Shown piece after piece: positions 1-5,874 of a stretch of DNA of 6,006 bases (positions are counted from its first letter, which is position 1; the number at the start of each line of letters is the position of its first letter). The notes beneath the pieces were generated by a model. That model worked only from the letters and a program-made list of their open reading frames with translations. It was not told the DNA's origin and did not search any database. Source of the stretch: Kiritimatiellia bacterium (GTDB lineage Bacteria > Verrucomicrobiota > Kiritimatiellia > UBA8416 > SLMC01); contig SLMC01000202.1 of NCBI GenBank assembly GCA_007133745.1, forward strand, positions 1-6,006, read 5' to 3'. Both the position numbers and the translations under genes were made by a program.

Positions 1-2
1 AT

Positions 3-24
3 CCGTTCTCGTCGCCGTTCTCGT
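3..24. repeat. Short tandem direct repeat at window edge
   Basis: The 10-mer CCGTTCTCGT occurs at 3-12 and again at 15-24, a period of 12. On the minus strand it reads as two ACGAGAACGG units. It may be the end of a longer degenerate tract that continues outside the window. Confidence 0.4.
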
Positions 25-58
25 AAACCGATCTTTTCTGAATTTCGAACATAATGAT

Positions 59-79
59 GGGCGGACTGAAAGTCCACCC
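59..79 (-). repeat. Intergenic palindrome (9-bp hairpin, 3-base loop)
   Basis: Positions 59-67 and 71-79 are inverted repeats around a 3-base loop. On the plus strand one position is a C/A mismatch. On the minus strand the same position is a U-G wobble, so a minus-strand RNA would form nine continuous pairs (GGGTGGACT with AGTCCGCCC). No T-run follows on the minus strand, so it is not a classical terminator. It looks like a dispersed REP-like palindrome, which is inference from one copy. Confidence 0.45.
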
Positions 80-90
80 TACGTTCGCTC

Positions 91-116
91 ACTGGCCTTG
101 CGCTGCGCAGTCCGGT
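91..116. repeat. Second imperfect palindrome
   Basis: The core is TGCGC at 99-103 and GCGCA at 105-109, inverted around a single base. Outer arms ACTGG (91-95) and CCGGT (112-116) add further pairing with one wobble on the plus strand. It sits 11 bases from the 59-79 hairpin, so the two may form one composite intergenic element. Confidence 0.3.
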
Positions 117-175
117 CATTCCGGCTCGGGCAACAGACGTCGCTAAAGCTATGCATGTCAATAGCCAAGCCGCTC

Positions 176-210
176 CACAAACGCACCAACGCACAAACAT
201 ACAAACGCAA
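176..210. repeat. CA-rich low-complexity tract
   Basis: The tract contains ACAAACGCA twice (177-185 and 201-209) and CACAAAC at 176-182 and 192-198. The heptamer CACAAAC also ends the CA-rich halves of the two larger repeat copies (3654-3660 and 5967-5973), all on the same strand. The tract therefore looks related in composition to those spacers rather than to a gene. Confidence 0.4.
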
Positions 211-318
211 GTTCACTTGACCGCCCATGCCGCTGCATCACACCAAACGACCATACAGAAAATATCGGCATCGGCAAGGAGAATCCGCACGCAATCTGCC
301 GTGAACAAAAAATCCAAG

Positions 319-342
319 CCGGGCTTCGCTCGCAACCCAAAG
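319..342. repeat. Partial copy of the intergenic repeat (copy C)
   Basis: This stretch matches the hairpin half of the repeat at 5876-5897 with about two differences: GGGCTTCGCTCGCAACCCAA here against GGGCTTCGCCCGCAACCCAA there. Orientation is the same. The G/T-rich half that follows in the two full copies is absent here. The substitutions weaken the GCGGGC/GCCCGC hairpin. Confidence 0.6.
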
Positions 343-349
343 CTTAGGG

Positions 350-384
350 AAAACAGGTTTCAGCATTTTCCGACCCCTGAAACC
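350..384 (-). terminator. Candidate terminator for the mttB-nfu-nth operon
   Basis: On the minus strand GGTTTCAG (384-377) and CTGAAACC (363-356) form a perfect 8-bp stem around a 13-base loop, followed by TGTTTT (355-350). It lies about 80 bases past the endonuclease III stop and in the correct orientation. The loop is long and the T-run is short and interrupted. The arms are also part of a local tandem repeat, so the hairpin could be a by-product of repeat structure. Confidence 0.35.
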
Positions 385-398
385 AGACCCCTGAAACC
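373..398. repeat. Tandem 12-mer ACCCCTGAAACC
   Basis: The 12-mer ACCCCTGAAACC occurs at 373-384 and 387-398, separated by AG, a period of 14. The word CTGAAACC in the first unit is also the inverted partner of GGTTTCAG at 356-363. Confidence 0.6.
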
Positions 399-420
399 CA
401 TACGCTCAAGCCACCGGAAA

Positions 421-458
421 CGGCAAATACATACGCGCAAAAACTTGTATGTTCGCCG
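421..458 (-). other. Hairpin just downstream of the nth stop
   Basis: On the minus strand CGGC (458-455) pairs with GCCG (424-421), and ACATAC (452-447) pairs with GTATGT (434-429). A small internal loop lies between the helices and a 12-base apical loop closes the structure. It begins 8 bases past the endonuclease III stop. There is no T-run after it, so it could protect the 3' end or assist termination, but it is not a canonical intrinsic terminator. Confidence 0.3.
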
Positions 459-466
459 GTAAGACC

Positions 467-1120
467 CTAAGCCTTTCCGACACCGATCCGCGCGCAAACC
501 CGCGCGATCGGGCAACCGCCGCATTTCGGTCGACGCGGCGTACAGACGGTCTGACCGAAAGCCACCAGATACGAATTCCAGCGCTTCCAGTAGCGGTGCG
601 GCAACAGACGACGCAGCGTCATCTCCGTTTCCAGAGGATTTTTTGTTTCGATCAAGCCCCATCGGTTGCATAGCCGATGCACATGCACATCCACGCAAAT
701 CGCCGGCTTGTCGAAAGCGGCCGTCATCACCAGATTCGCTGTCTTTCGACCCACCCCGGGCAACTGGCACAGATCGGGAATCGTTTTCGGAACCGAGCCG
801 CCGAACAGCCTGTTCAGGGCGGCAGGCAAGGCCTTGAGATGGCGGGCTTTGGTCGCGTAAAAACCGGTCGGATAAATCAGCGCTTCGATTTGCCCGACCG
901 ACAATCGCGCCAAATCGCCGGGTTCGCGAACGGTCTTGAAAAGACGTTGCACAACCTTGACGGTCGTTTCGTCACGCGTCCGCGCGCTCAAAATCGTGGC
1001 CACCAGAATACGGAACGGATCTCGCGTACGTTCGCGCTCCAGAACGGTCACCGGCGCCAGACCGCGCCGATACTCGCGAGCCAGCATCCGCGTCGCAAAA
1101 GGAATGTCAGCGAACGTCAT
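467..1120 (-). CDS. nth: Endonuclease III (bifunctional DNA glycosylase/AP lyase, Fe-S)
   Basis: This is a base-excision repair enzyme that removes oxidised pyrimidines from DNA and nicks the abasic site by beta-elimination. The 217 residues match the usual family length. The helix-hairpin-helix LPGVGRKTANLVM lies at about 120-132. Its lysine (K126) and the aspartate in VDVHVHR (D144) sit where E. coli Nth has its catalytic K120 and D138. The C terminus carries the complete [4Fe-4S] motif C193-x6-C200-x2-C203-x5-C209. An N-terminal LSARTRDETT replaces the enterobacterial LSAQATD, a form more typical of archaeal and non-proteobacterial Nth. The ATG at 1120 was chosen because GAGAAG lies 7 bases upstream. 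A TTG at 1168 would extend the overlap with the preceding gene to 62 bases. It is the last gene of the operon and overlaps its predecessor by 14 bases. The stop is TAG. Confidence 0.95.
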   Translation of the reverse strand: MTFADIPFATRMLAREYRRGLAPVTVLERERTRDPFRILVATILSARTRDETTVKVVQRLFKTVREPGDLARLSVGQIEALIYPTGFYATKARHLKALPAALNRLFGGSVPKTIPDLCQLPGVGRKTANLVMTAAFDKPAICVDVHVHRLCNRWGLIETKNPLETEMTLRRLLPHRYWKRWNSYLVAFGQTVCTPRRPKCGGCPIARVCARIGVGKA

Positions 1121-1673
1121 CGACGTGCTTCTCGACGGCAGGCTCTTTCCCGGCCCCGCCGCCGACAAGCTCCTGAAGTTTGGCTTCGAAGAGGGAGACG
1201 GCCTCGCTATGAAGCGCTTCGCGTTCGGCCTGTTGCGCGGCTTCCCGAGCGTCTTTTTCCTTGTCCTTGCTTTTCTTCTTCGCCCGCTCCCTATCCCGCT
1301 CTTCGGCCTCGTCCATTTGCGCCTTGTACTGCGCGACTTTGGCCTCGGCCTTGGCCCTGTCGTCGAAGGTCGCCATGACCCTGATTTGACGGGCCTTGAC
1401 AGCGGCCGTCGGAAAGGATTTTCCCTTGTGCCGTTCTTCGGCCTGCCAGGCCTTTCGCGCCTGCATCAAAGCCTTGCTGAAATAACGGCCTTCTTCCCTG
1501 ATGCTCCGCTCGAATTCCTTGACCGCGTCGGGCGCCATCGTTTCGTAGCTTTGTTTTCTGCTGCGACCGGTGATGCGTACCACCTGATGTTTTTCGCGCG
1601 GCGCCGACGGCTCGGCCGCCGCCGCAAGCATACCGCACCCAAGACACGCGCACCATGTCAGAATTTTTTTCAT
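1107..1673 (-). CDS. Exported Lys/Glu-rich coiled-coil protein, function unknown
   Basis: I do not recognise a named family. The 188-residue product starts MKKILTW and has a short hydrophobic segment to about residue 20, ending AAAA before EPS. This fits a Sec signal peptide cut by signal peptidase I. Two cysteine pairs lie in it (C8/C10, C13), but the lipobox is poor (CLGC lacks Leu at -3), so a lipoprotein is possible but not favoured. Residues 40-100 hold a compact part with EREGRYF-like spacing (REEGRYFSKALMQARKAW). Residues about 104-168 are a highly charged probable coiled coil, rich in K, E, R and A, with a KKKSKDKEK cluster. The ATG at 1673 overlaps the nfu stop as ATGA, implying translational coupling, and GGAAAG lies just upstream. 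A GTG at 1769 in the same frame lies deep inside nfu and lacks the signal peptide at its N terminus. The gene end overlaps nth by 14 bases. Confidence 0.8.
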   Translation of the reverse strand: MKKILTWCACLGCGMLAAAAEPSAPREKHQVVRITGRSRKQSYETMAPDAVKEFERSIREEGRYFSKALMQARKAWQAEERHKGKSFPTAAVKARQIRVMATFDDRAKAEAKVAQYKAQMDEAEERDRERAKKKSKDKEKDAREAAQQAEREALHSEAVSLFEAKLQELVGGGAGKEPAVEKHVDDVR

Positions 1674-1888
1674 ACGCTTTCCACCGTAATCGAAGGATCG
1701 ATCTCGCTCCGCAACGTTTGTTCGATGCCCTGCTTGACGGTCATCGCGGCGTGCGGACACCCCCGGCACGCGCCCTTGAGCCTGAGCTTCACGAGTGTTC
1801 CGACGATCTCCACCACCTCGAGATCGCCCCCATCGGCCTGCAACATGCCGCGCATAGTTTCCAGTCGCTGTCTGATTTTTTCTTCCAT
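1670..1888 (-). CDS. NifU C-terminal-domain (Nfu-type) Fe-S cluster carrier
   Basis: This 72-residue protein is a stand-alone Nfu domain. Members of this family bind a [4Fe-4S] (or 2Fe-2S) cluster between subunits and hand it to apo-proteins in the cytoplasm. The diagnostic features are present: DGGDLE at residues 19-24, then the LKGACRGCPHAAMTVKQGIE block with the cluster-binding C41-x-x-C44. The length is that of the isolated domain, with no A-type or IscU-like N-terminal part. The ATG at 1888 is preceded by a strong AAGGAAGG about six bases away. It follows the methyltransferase gene by 64 bases and overlaps the next gene as ATGA. The only visible Fe-S client in the operon is endonuclease III. 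That they are partners is inference, as Nfu carriers usually serve many targets. Confidence 0.92.
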   Translation of the reverse strand: MEEKIRQRLETMRGMLQADGGDLEVVEIVGTLVKLRLKGACRGCPHAAMTVKQGIEQTLRSEIDPSITVESV

Positions 1889-1915
1889 GGCTAACCTTCC
1901 TTTACGGTATGAACC

Positions 1916-1927
1916 GCGCTTCAGCGC
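1916..1927 (-). other. Small hairpin in the mttB-nfu spacer
   Basis: On the minus strand GCGC-TGAA-GCGC (arms 1924-1927 and 1916-1919; one further T-A pair possible) forms a short stem with a tetraloop. It sits in the 64-base gap between the methyltransferase stop and the nfu start. No T-run follows, so an RNA-processing or stability element is more likely than a terminator. Confidence 0.3.
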
Positions 1928-1952
1928 TTACATTCGAATCGCGTATGGCCCC

Positions 1953-3389
1953 CTACCCCGCTCGGCTCACGACGCCCTCGATTCGCGTCGCTGTATCAGC
2001 ATCCAGTTCAGGAACCTTGTGCGACGCGAGGATCGTCTTCACTTTTTCGTTGAGAACTTCGCGCATGTCTTTGCCGCCCTCGGCCAACCAGACTTCAGAC
2101 TGATCGCGATTGAAGAAGCGAGGGGACCAGGCGGCGGTCCGGCAGTGCTTGGACGTGTGATCCTGATCGAGGTACTGCTGCATGGGGCCGACATCGTGAA
2201 TGACATCGAGCGCGAGCGTTTCGTCGCTGATTTCGAGGCCGCGTCCAATCGTCTTGACCATGCTGATGATTTCGTCGCAGAGCAGCAGCATTTCCATGCT
2301 GCTGGTCAATCCGCTGTTGAGATAGCCGACATCGTGGACCAGATTGTTGCCGGAAAGCCCCGCCATCAGCAATTCGTACGAGGCTTCCGCGCCCGCCTGA
2401 GCGTCCAGAACTTTGCTGTCGCTGGCGCCGGCCAATCCCCACACCGGCATGCCGTAGTAGCGCGCCATATCCGCGAAAACAGCATAGCCCATATGAAATT
2501 CCGGCGCGGCATAGGGGAAGTTGCCCGTACGCATGTCCATCATGGTGACGTTACCGCCATAGAGGTACGGCGCGCCCGGACTGGTAAGCTGATGAATAAC
2601 CAGCGCGGACAAGGTTTCCGCATTGGCCAAGGCCAGCGCGCCCGCGAGCGTGACCGGCGCGGTGGCGCCCGCGTTGATGCCCGAAGGCACCGTCACGGGA
2701 ATGCCTTTTCGCGCGCAAAACATCAGCATCTCGATTTCCTTCTGCGTATGCCGCAACGGACTGACCGGCTCCGTATAAAGCATGGCGCGCGGCCGCAGGC
2801 GTATGTCCTCTTCGTCGCCATAGACAGCCTGCATGATCTCGTAGATGGCGTTCATGTCCTTCATGCCCTGCGCCGTAAAGACCAGCGGCTTGACGGTATT
2901 CGACACCATGGCGGCGTATTGAGCGACAAACGACGCATCCTTCTTGTCCTTGGCAATGCCCATGGACATGACAAAATCGATATTGGGCAGGGCGTCCGTA
3001 AAACGCGTGAATCGCGACACCGTCTCGTAGGTCGTGGACACGATCTCGCCCGTGTCCGGATCGACCGTCGAGGCCGTGTCGCTGCCGGTTCCGAAATGGC
3101 AACGGTTGCCGCCCAAATGCATGGCCGGATACCCGGAACGATTGTGCATGACAATCAGATCCGGCGCGCTGGCGAGCGCGGACTTGATCAGGCCGGGCAG
3201 CATTCTAACATGATTTCCGTGAACCACGGCGCCGGCTTTTTTCAACACGTCCAAAGCGTTCACATCGTCCACCAGAACGCCGGTACGAGCCAAAATCTGC
3301 TCGGTCGCCACATGGATGGCACAGCAATCCTTTTCCGAAAGGTACTTCATCATGACATTGGGTGCTCTGTTCAGCGATGCACTGCTCAT
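1953..3389 (-). CDS. MttB-superfamily corrinoid-dependent methyltransferase (non-pyrrolysine type)
   Basis: Members of this family move a methyl group from a quaternary or tertiary amine (trimethylamine, glycine betaine, proline betaine, carnitine and similar) to the cobalt of a small corrinoid protein in the cytoplasm. The 478 residues match the usual 470-500. Recognisable blocks are TGVLVDDVNALDVLKKAG (36-53), a GTGSDT segment (100-105), VTVPSGINAGATAPVTLAGALAL (232-254), PYLYGGN (274-280), WGLAGASDSKVLDAQAG (317-333) and NNLVHDVGYLNSGLTSSMEML (348-368). Pyrrolysine-type MttB carries an internal in-frame TAG near residue 334. None is present here, so this is the non-Pyl type represented by MtgB. 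The substrate cannot be told from sequence, and no corrinoid protein or MtgA/MtrH-like partner gene lies in the window. ATG 3389 has AAGGAAGA close upstream. The gene ends with TAG and begins the four-gene operon. Confidence 0.9.
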   Translation of the reverse strand: MSSASLNRAPNVMMKYLSEKDCCAIHVATEQILARTGVLVDDVNALDVLKKAGAVVHGNHVRMLPGLIKSALASAPDLIVMHNRSGYPAMHLGGNRCHFGTGSDTASTVDPDTGEIVSTTYETVSRFTRFTDALPNIDFVMSMGIAKDKKDASFVAQYAAMVSNTVKPLVFTAQGMKDMNAIYEIMQAVYGDEEDIRLRPRAMLYTEPVSPLRHTQKEIEMLMFCARKGIPVTVPSGINAGATAPVTLAGALALANAETLSALVIHQLTSPGAPYLYGGNVTMMDMRTGNFPYAAPEFHMGYAVFADMARYYGMPVWGLAGASDSKVLDAQAGAEASYELLMAGLSGNNLVHDVGYLNSGLTSSMEMLLLCDEIISMVKTIGRGLEISDETLALDVIHDVGPMQQYLDQDHTSKHCRTAAWSPRFFNRDQSEVWLAEGGKDMREVLNEKVKTILASHKVPELDADTATRIEGVVSRAG

Positions 3390-3442
3390 AACGTCTTCCT
3401 TCCCTTGTTGAGCTTGTACCGAGACTTAAACAACGAAGAGGC

Positions 3443-3471
3443 ACTCTACGCGGACACGCAGGCGGCGTCAA
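3443..3471 (-). promoter_or_regulatory. Sigma70-like promoter for the mttB operon
   Basis: On the minus strand TTGACG (3471-3466, five of six to the -35 consensus) is followed after exactly 17 bases by TAGAGT (3448-3443, four of six to the -10 consensus). Transcription would start near 3436, giving a leader of about 47 bases before the ATG at 3389. It overlaps a 6-bp hairpin, TCAACT-GAAA-AGTTGA on the plus strand (3468-3483), that could serve as an operator. The -10 match is moderate. Confidence 0.5.
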
Positions 3472-3503
3472 CTGAAAAGTTGAAGGGGATTATTCAGCGA
3501 TAG

Positions 3504-3560
3504 CGGGGGCAGCGCAGGTTCTGTGTTGTATTGTTGCAGATACAACCTTCCTGCACCCCG
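3504..3560 (-). other. Strong three-helix imperfect hairpin upstream of mttB
   Basis: Minus strand, from 3560 to 3504. CGGGG pairs with CCCCG at the base. One base (T) faces a 5-base bulge, GCTG plus one C. GCAGG (3554-3550) pairs with CCTGC (3518-3514). AAG faces ACAGAA. GTTGTAT (3546-3540) pairs with ATACAAC (3531-3525) around the 8-base loop CTGCAACA. That is 17 Watson-Crick pairs in 57 bases. The 3' side contains GCTGCCCCCGC (3513-3503), a word also conserved in cobalamin riboswitches. No T-run follows on either strand. It lies between the large gene and the mttB promoter, so it could be a 3'-end structure of the former, a regulator of the latter, or a protein site. Confidence 0.45.
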
Positions 3561-3580
3561 TTGCTTCTCGCCAGTCAGAA

Positions 3581-3667
3581 GGCGGGTTGTCGCCCGCAAC
3601 CCAAGTGTGTGGGTATGTGGGTTTGGGAGTTTTCACCCACGCACTCACGTACTCACAAACAATCACA
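3581..3667. repeat. Intergenic repeat copy A
   Basis: The copy consists of a GC hairpin half (GGCGGGTTGTCGCCCGCAAC), a G/T-rich half (3604-3630) and a complementary CA-rich half (3631-3667). Positions 3591-3630 are identical to 5884-5923, 40 bases without a difference. Outside that core the copy diverges by substitutions and by missing short units. It lies 19 bases past the stop of the large surface-protein gene. Confidence 0.85.
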
Positions 3668-3685
3668 TCTCACAAGGTACCGCAT

Positions 3686-5860
3686 CTATTCCGGCAGGAC
3701 AGGCCCGGCGCCCGTGACATGGGCGAGCGTGTCGTCTTTCGTTCGAAACCGCAGAGAAGCTTTCCAGAAGCTGCCTTGCAGCTTTCGGACATCCCGCCCG
3801 TGATTCACGCGCATTCGAATGCGACGCCGCCCCTGCTCCAGCCGAAGCCTGGTCTTGCCCGAATTCCGAATGACCGACCGCATGGTATCGGCGCGATAAA
3901 CCCGTTCGCCATCGATCCAGAGCAACGTCTGGTCGTCCGACTGAACCTTGAGCAGATACTCCCCCGTTTCGGGAACGTCGACTTCGGTACGGGCGTAAAC
4001 GACCCGATGCGCGGGCGCGTGCAAGCTGCCTCCGGCAATCTGTATGCCGAAATCCATAATTCCCAGCGGATCCCATGCCTCGGCTTTCAACGGCCGCCAA
4101 GCCAGCGTTTCGTCATCGTCCTTCGCAACCTGATCGCCGTCCAGCGGACCGGATTGACTGTTGGCCAAGTACGGCAAGGCATCCGTAACCTCCCAAACGA
4201 AAGGATGCATCAAAACCCTGTGCCCCGAAGCCAGCGTCTCTCCGTCACGCAAAAGCTCGGCCGTCAACAGATACTCGCGACGCGGCAGCGTTTCGAAATC
4301 GAGACGCGAAAAATCGAGATCGGCCAAAGCCAACGGAGGCAAATCCTCCAGAGTAACGGAAAAATCGGCCACCTCGAAATCCCGCCGACCGCTACCCGCC
4401 TCGCGCAATGCGACTCGTATGCGAGCCTCGCCCCGAGCCGGTCGCAACACACGCAACGCCAGACGAATGTCCGGCGCATGATCGGCCGAGATCACCTTGG
4501 ACGGCGTATCGAAAGACAGATGCAAAGGCGGCCCGGCCTGCGCCTCGAAATCGGTTGCCCGATTGATCTCCAGGTTCGCGCGATAAACTTCGTTGTTCGG
4601 ACTGAACCGTCCGATCGCTTCTTGCGGCACCAGCATGAACTGATCCACCATCAGACCCGATTCGTGCGGAAACACATGCACGTAATTGTCGCCGGCCTTC
4701 AAGGTGAAAACACCCGAAGCCCGCGCCCAGCGCCATCGAAACGGCAGTCGCGTCCCCATAAATACGCCATCGTAAATTTTGTGATCTCGACGGTCGTGCA
4801 AGCCGCCCCGGTTGACGCCGACATTGATGCTGTTCGAGCAGTGGGTATCGGTCGGCCACATGCGTCCGAACAGCCAGTATCGGCCGGTACGCGGCGCATG
4901 AAAATGATATTTCAACACGGAAATCTCGTGCCGCTCGCGGATGTTGTAGAAATCGAACGTCGTATAGTGCGATTGCGCGCCGCCATTGGTCCGTTCATCC
5001 TTGCACTCGATATGCGCACCGCCTCCGGACTTCGAATCCTCGCGAATTTCCCAGGCCCAGTTCATCTCCGACCAGTGCTCCGCCTCGAACACCAACACCC
5101 CTTCGGGAGGATCGATCGGCTCCGGCCCCCGCAGCGCTCTCCACGGCGCCGTCTCAATAGCCGACCCGCTCTTGGCGGTAACAGACACATCCTTTTCCTC
5201 GGACATTCCTTCCGAAAAGCCATTCTCCGAACTGGCGACCGCATCGCTAACGGCCGTGACAAGCGCCGTATCGGGAATTTCGGGCGCTACATCCCGCGCA
5301 TCGTCCGGCTCCAACCCGGCAATCGGTTCAGAAGACAACGGCAAGTCCAGGCCGGCTACAACGGGCTCGGGAACAGGAACAAGCGAGTCGACTTCGACAT
5401 GCGTCGGGAGGCTGTCGGACCGAATCGTTTCAGGCTCGGCTGACGCATGCGGCAGGTGATCCACAGGCGCCTCCGCTGCAATCGCAAACTCCGGCTCGGG
5501 TACAGGCAGCGTAAAGCCTTCGGGCTCTCGCCAACGCGAGACAAGGCCCCGTATCCGAAAGCGATCGGCCATGTCGATACGCCGCGTATCCTGACAATAG
5601 CTGTAACGCGCCGTGTCTCCGTCGTATAGATGTAACGCGTTGATATAGACAGGGATCATCTCGTCCAACGCTACCGGCAAACGCCCTTCCCGGTACTCGT
5701 GCCGCAAAAGGGCATCGCGCACGTGGACCAAAGCCGCCCGTTGCCGTTCAAAATCGATACGGTCCGAACGACTGATCAGCTTGTCGGCCACGTAAACGCT
5801 TCCCGCCAACGCCCAGCCGGCGACCAGCAGGCCTATGACTGTGCCCCGTTTCATAGTCAT
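3686..5860 (-). CDS. Membrane-anchored multidomain surface protein: pseudopilin-like N terminus, CBM6-like and PA14-like modules
   Basis: The 724-residue protein starts with a cationic MKRG and one hydrophobic helix (about 7-25), so it is probably anchored in the inner membrane with its bulk outside the cytoplasm. Residues 34-110 (RAALVHVRDALLRHEYREGRLP...YSYCQDTRR) resemble the globular start of GspG-like pseudopilins. The G/x-T-L-x-E prepilin peptidase motif is absent, so it may not be a processed pilin. Residues 116-255 are a Pro/Glu/Ala-rich linker. Residues 257-412 look like a CBM6-type jelly roll (VFEAEHW near the start, SGLMVDQFML at the end), suggesting carbohydrate binding. Residues about 447-550 look beta-rich. 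Residues 585-707 look PA14-like (GEYLLKVQSDDQTLLWIDG, then FWKASLRF). No catalytic domain is seen. Start: ATG 5860 and ATG 5854 are both possible and both have weak ribosome sites. A GTG at 5965 would translate the repeat and is rejected. The gene is single and ends in TAG. Confidence 0.75.
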   Translation of the reverse strand: MTMKRGTVIGLLVAGWALAGSVYVADKLISRSDRIDFERQRAALVHVRDALLRHEYREGRLPVALDEMIPVYINALHLYDGDTARYSYCQDTRRIDMADRFRIRGLVSRWREPEGFTLPVPEPEFAIAAEAPVDHLPHASAEPETIRSDSLPTHVEVDSLVPVPEPVVAGLDLPLSSEPIAGLEPDDARDVAPEIPDTALVTAVSDAVASSENGFSEGMSEEKDVSVTAKSGSAIETAPWRALRGPEPIDPPEGVLVFEAEHWSEMNWAWEIREDSKSGGGAHIECKDERTNGGAQSHYTTFDFYNIRERHEISVLKYHFHAPRTGRYWLFGRMWPTDTHCSNSINVGVNRGGLHDRRDHKIYDGVFMGTRLPFRWRWARASGVFTLKAGDNYVHVFPHESGLMVDQFMLVPQEAIGRFSPNNEVYRANLEINRATDFEAQAGPPLHLSFDTPSKVISADHAPDIRLALRVLRPARGEARIRVALREAGSGRRDFEVADFSVTLEDLPPLALADLDFSRLDFETLPRREYLLTAELLRDGETLASGHRVLMHPFVWEVTDALPYLANSQSGPLDGDQVAKDDDETLAWRPLKAEAWDPLGIMDFGIQIAGGSLHAPAHRVVYARTEVDVPETGEYLLKVQSDDQTLLWIDGERVYRADTMRSVIRNSGKTRLRLEQGRRRIRMRVNHGRDVRKLQGSFWKASLRFRTKDDTLAHVTGAGPVLPE

Positions 5861-5874
5861 ACACTTTCGCCTAA

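Larger units (their letters stand above)
1..466. other. Gene-free, repeat-rich region at the left end
   Basis: No convincing protein gene is seen on either strand. Open frames here are short, low in complexity and without family resemblance. The stretch holds a 10-base direct repeat CCGTTCTCGT (3-12 and 15-24), a hairpin at 59-79, a second imperfect palindrome at 91-116, a CA-rich tract at 176-210, a partial copy of the intergenic repeat at 319-342, a tandem 12-mer with an inverted repeat at 356-398, and a hairpin directly after the endonuclease III stop at 421-458. It probably separates the operon on the right from something beyond the left edge. Confidence 0.7.

Noticed and set aside
151..462. 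Plus-strand open frame of 103 codons at the left end
   Set aside because: Its sequence is made of the CA-rich tract, repeat copy C and the tandem 12-mer, with no domain and no convincing ribosome site.
1121..1168. TTG start at 1168 for endonuclease III
   Set aside because: It would enlarge the overlap with the preceding gene to 62 bases, and the added residues are not part of the family. ATG 1120 has a good ribosome site.
1953..1955. TAG at the end of the MttB-family gene as a possible pyrrolysine codon
   Set aside because: Pyrrolysine in Pyl-type MttB is internal, near residue 334. Here TAG comes at codon 479, after a full-length family C terminus, and read-through would add only 16 residues before TAA. 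Two other genes (nth and the large gene) also end in TAG.
936..3503. Very long plus-strand open frame of 855 codons opposite mttB, nfu and nth
   Set aside because: It is antisense to genes with clear family motifs, its translation is Arg/His-rich with no recognisable domain, and such long mirror frames are common in GC-rich genes.
3611..3629. GGG-TATGT-GGG-TTT-GGG as a G-quadruplex
   Set aside because: Only three closely spaced G-triplets are present. The next one upstream is about 25 bases away, and a complementary CA-rich arm competes for pairing.
3587..5443. Plus-strand open frame of 618 codons opposite the large surface-protein gene
   Set aside because: Its start lies in the intergenic repeat and its translation is Arg/Gln/Pro-rich without motifs, while the opposite strand has coherent domains.
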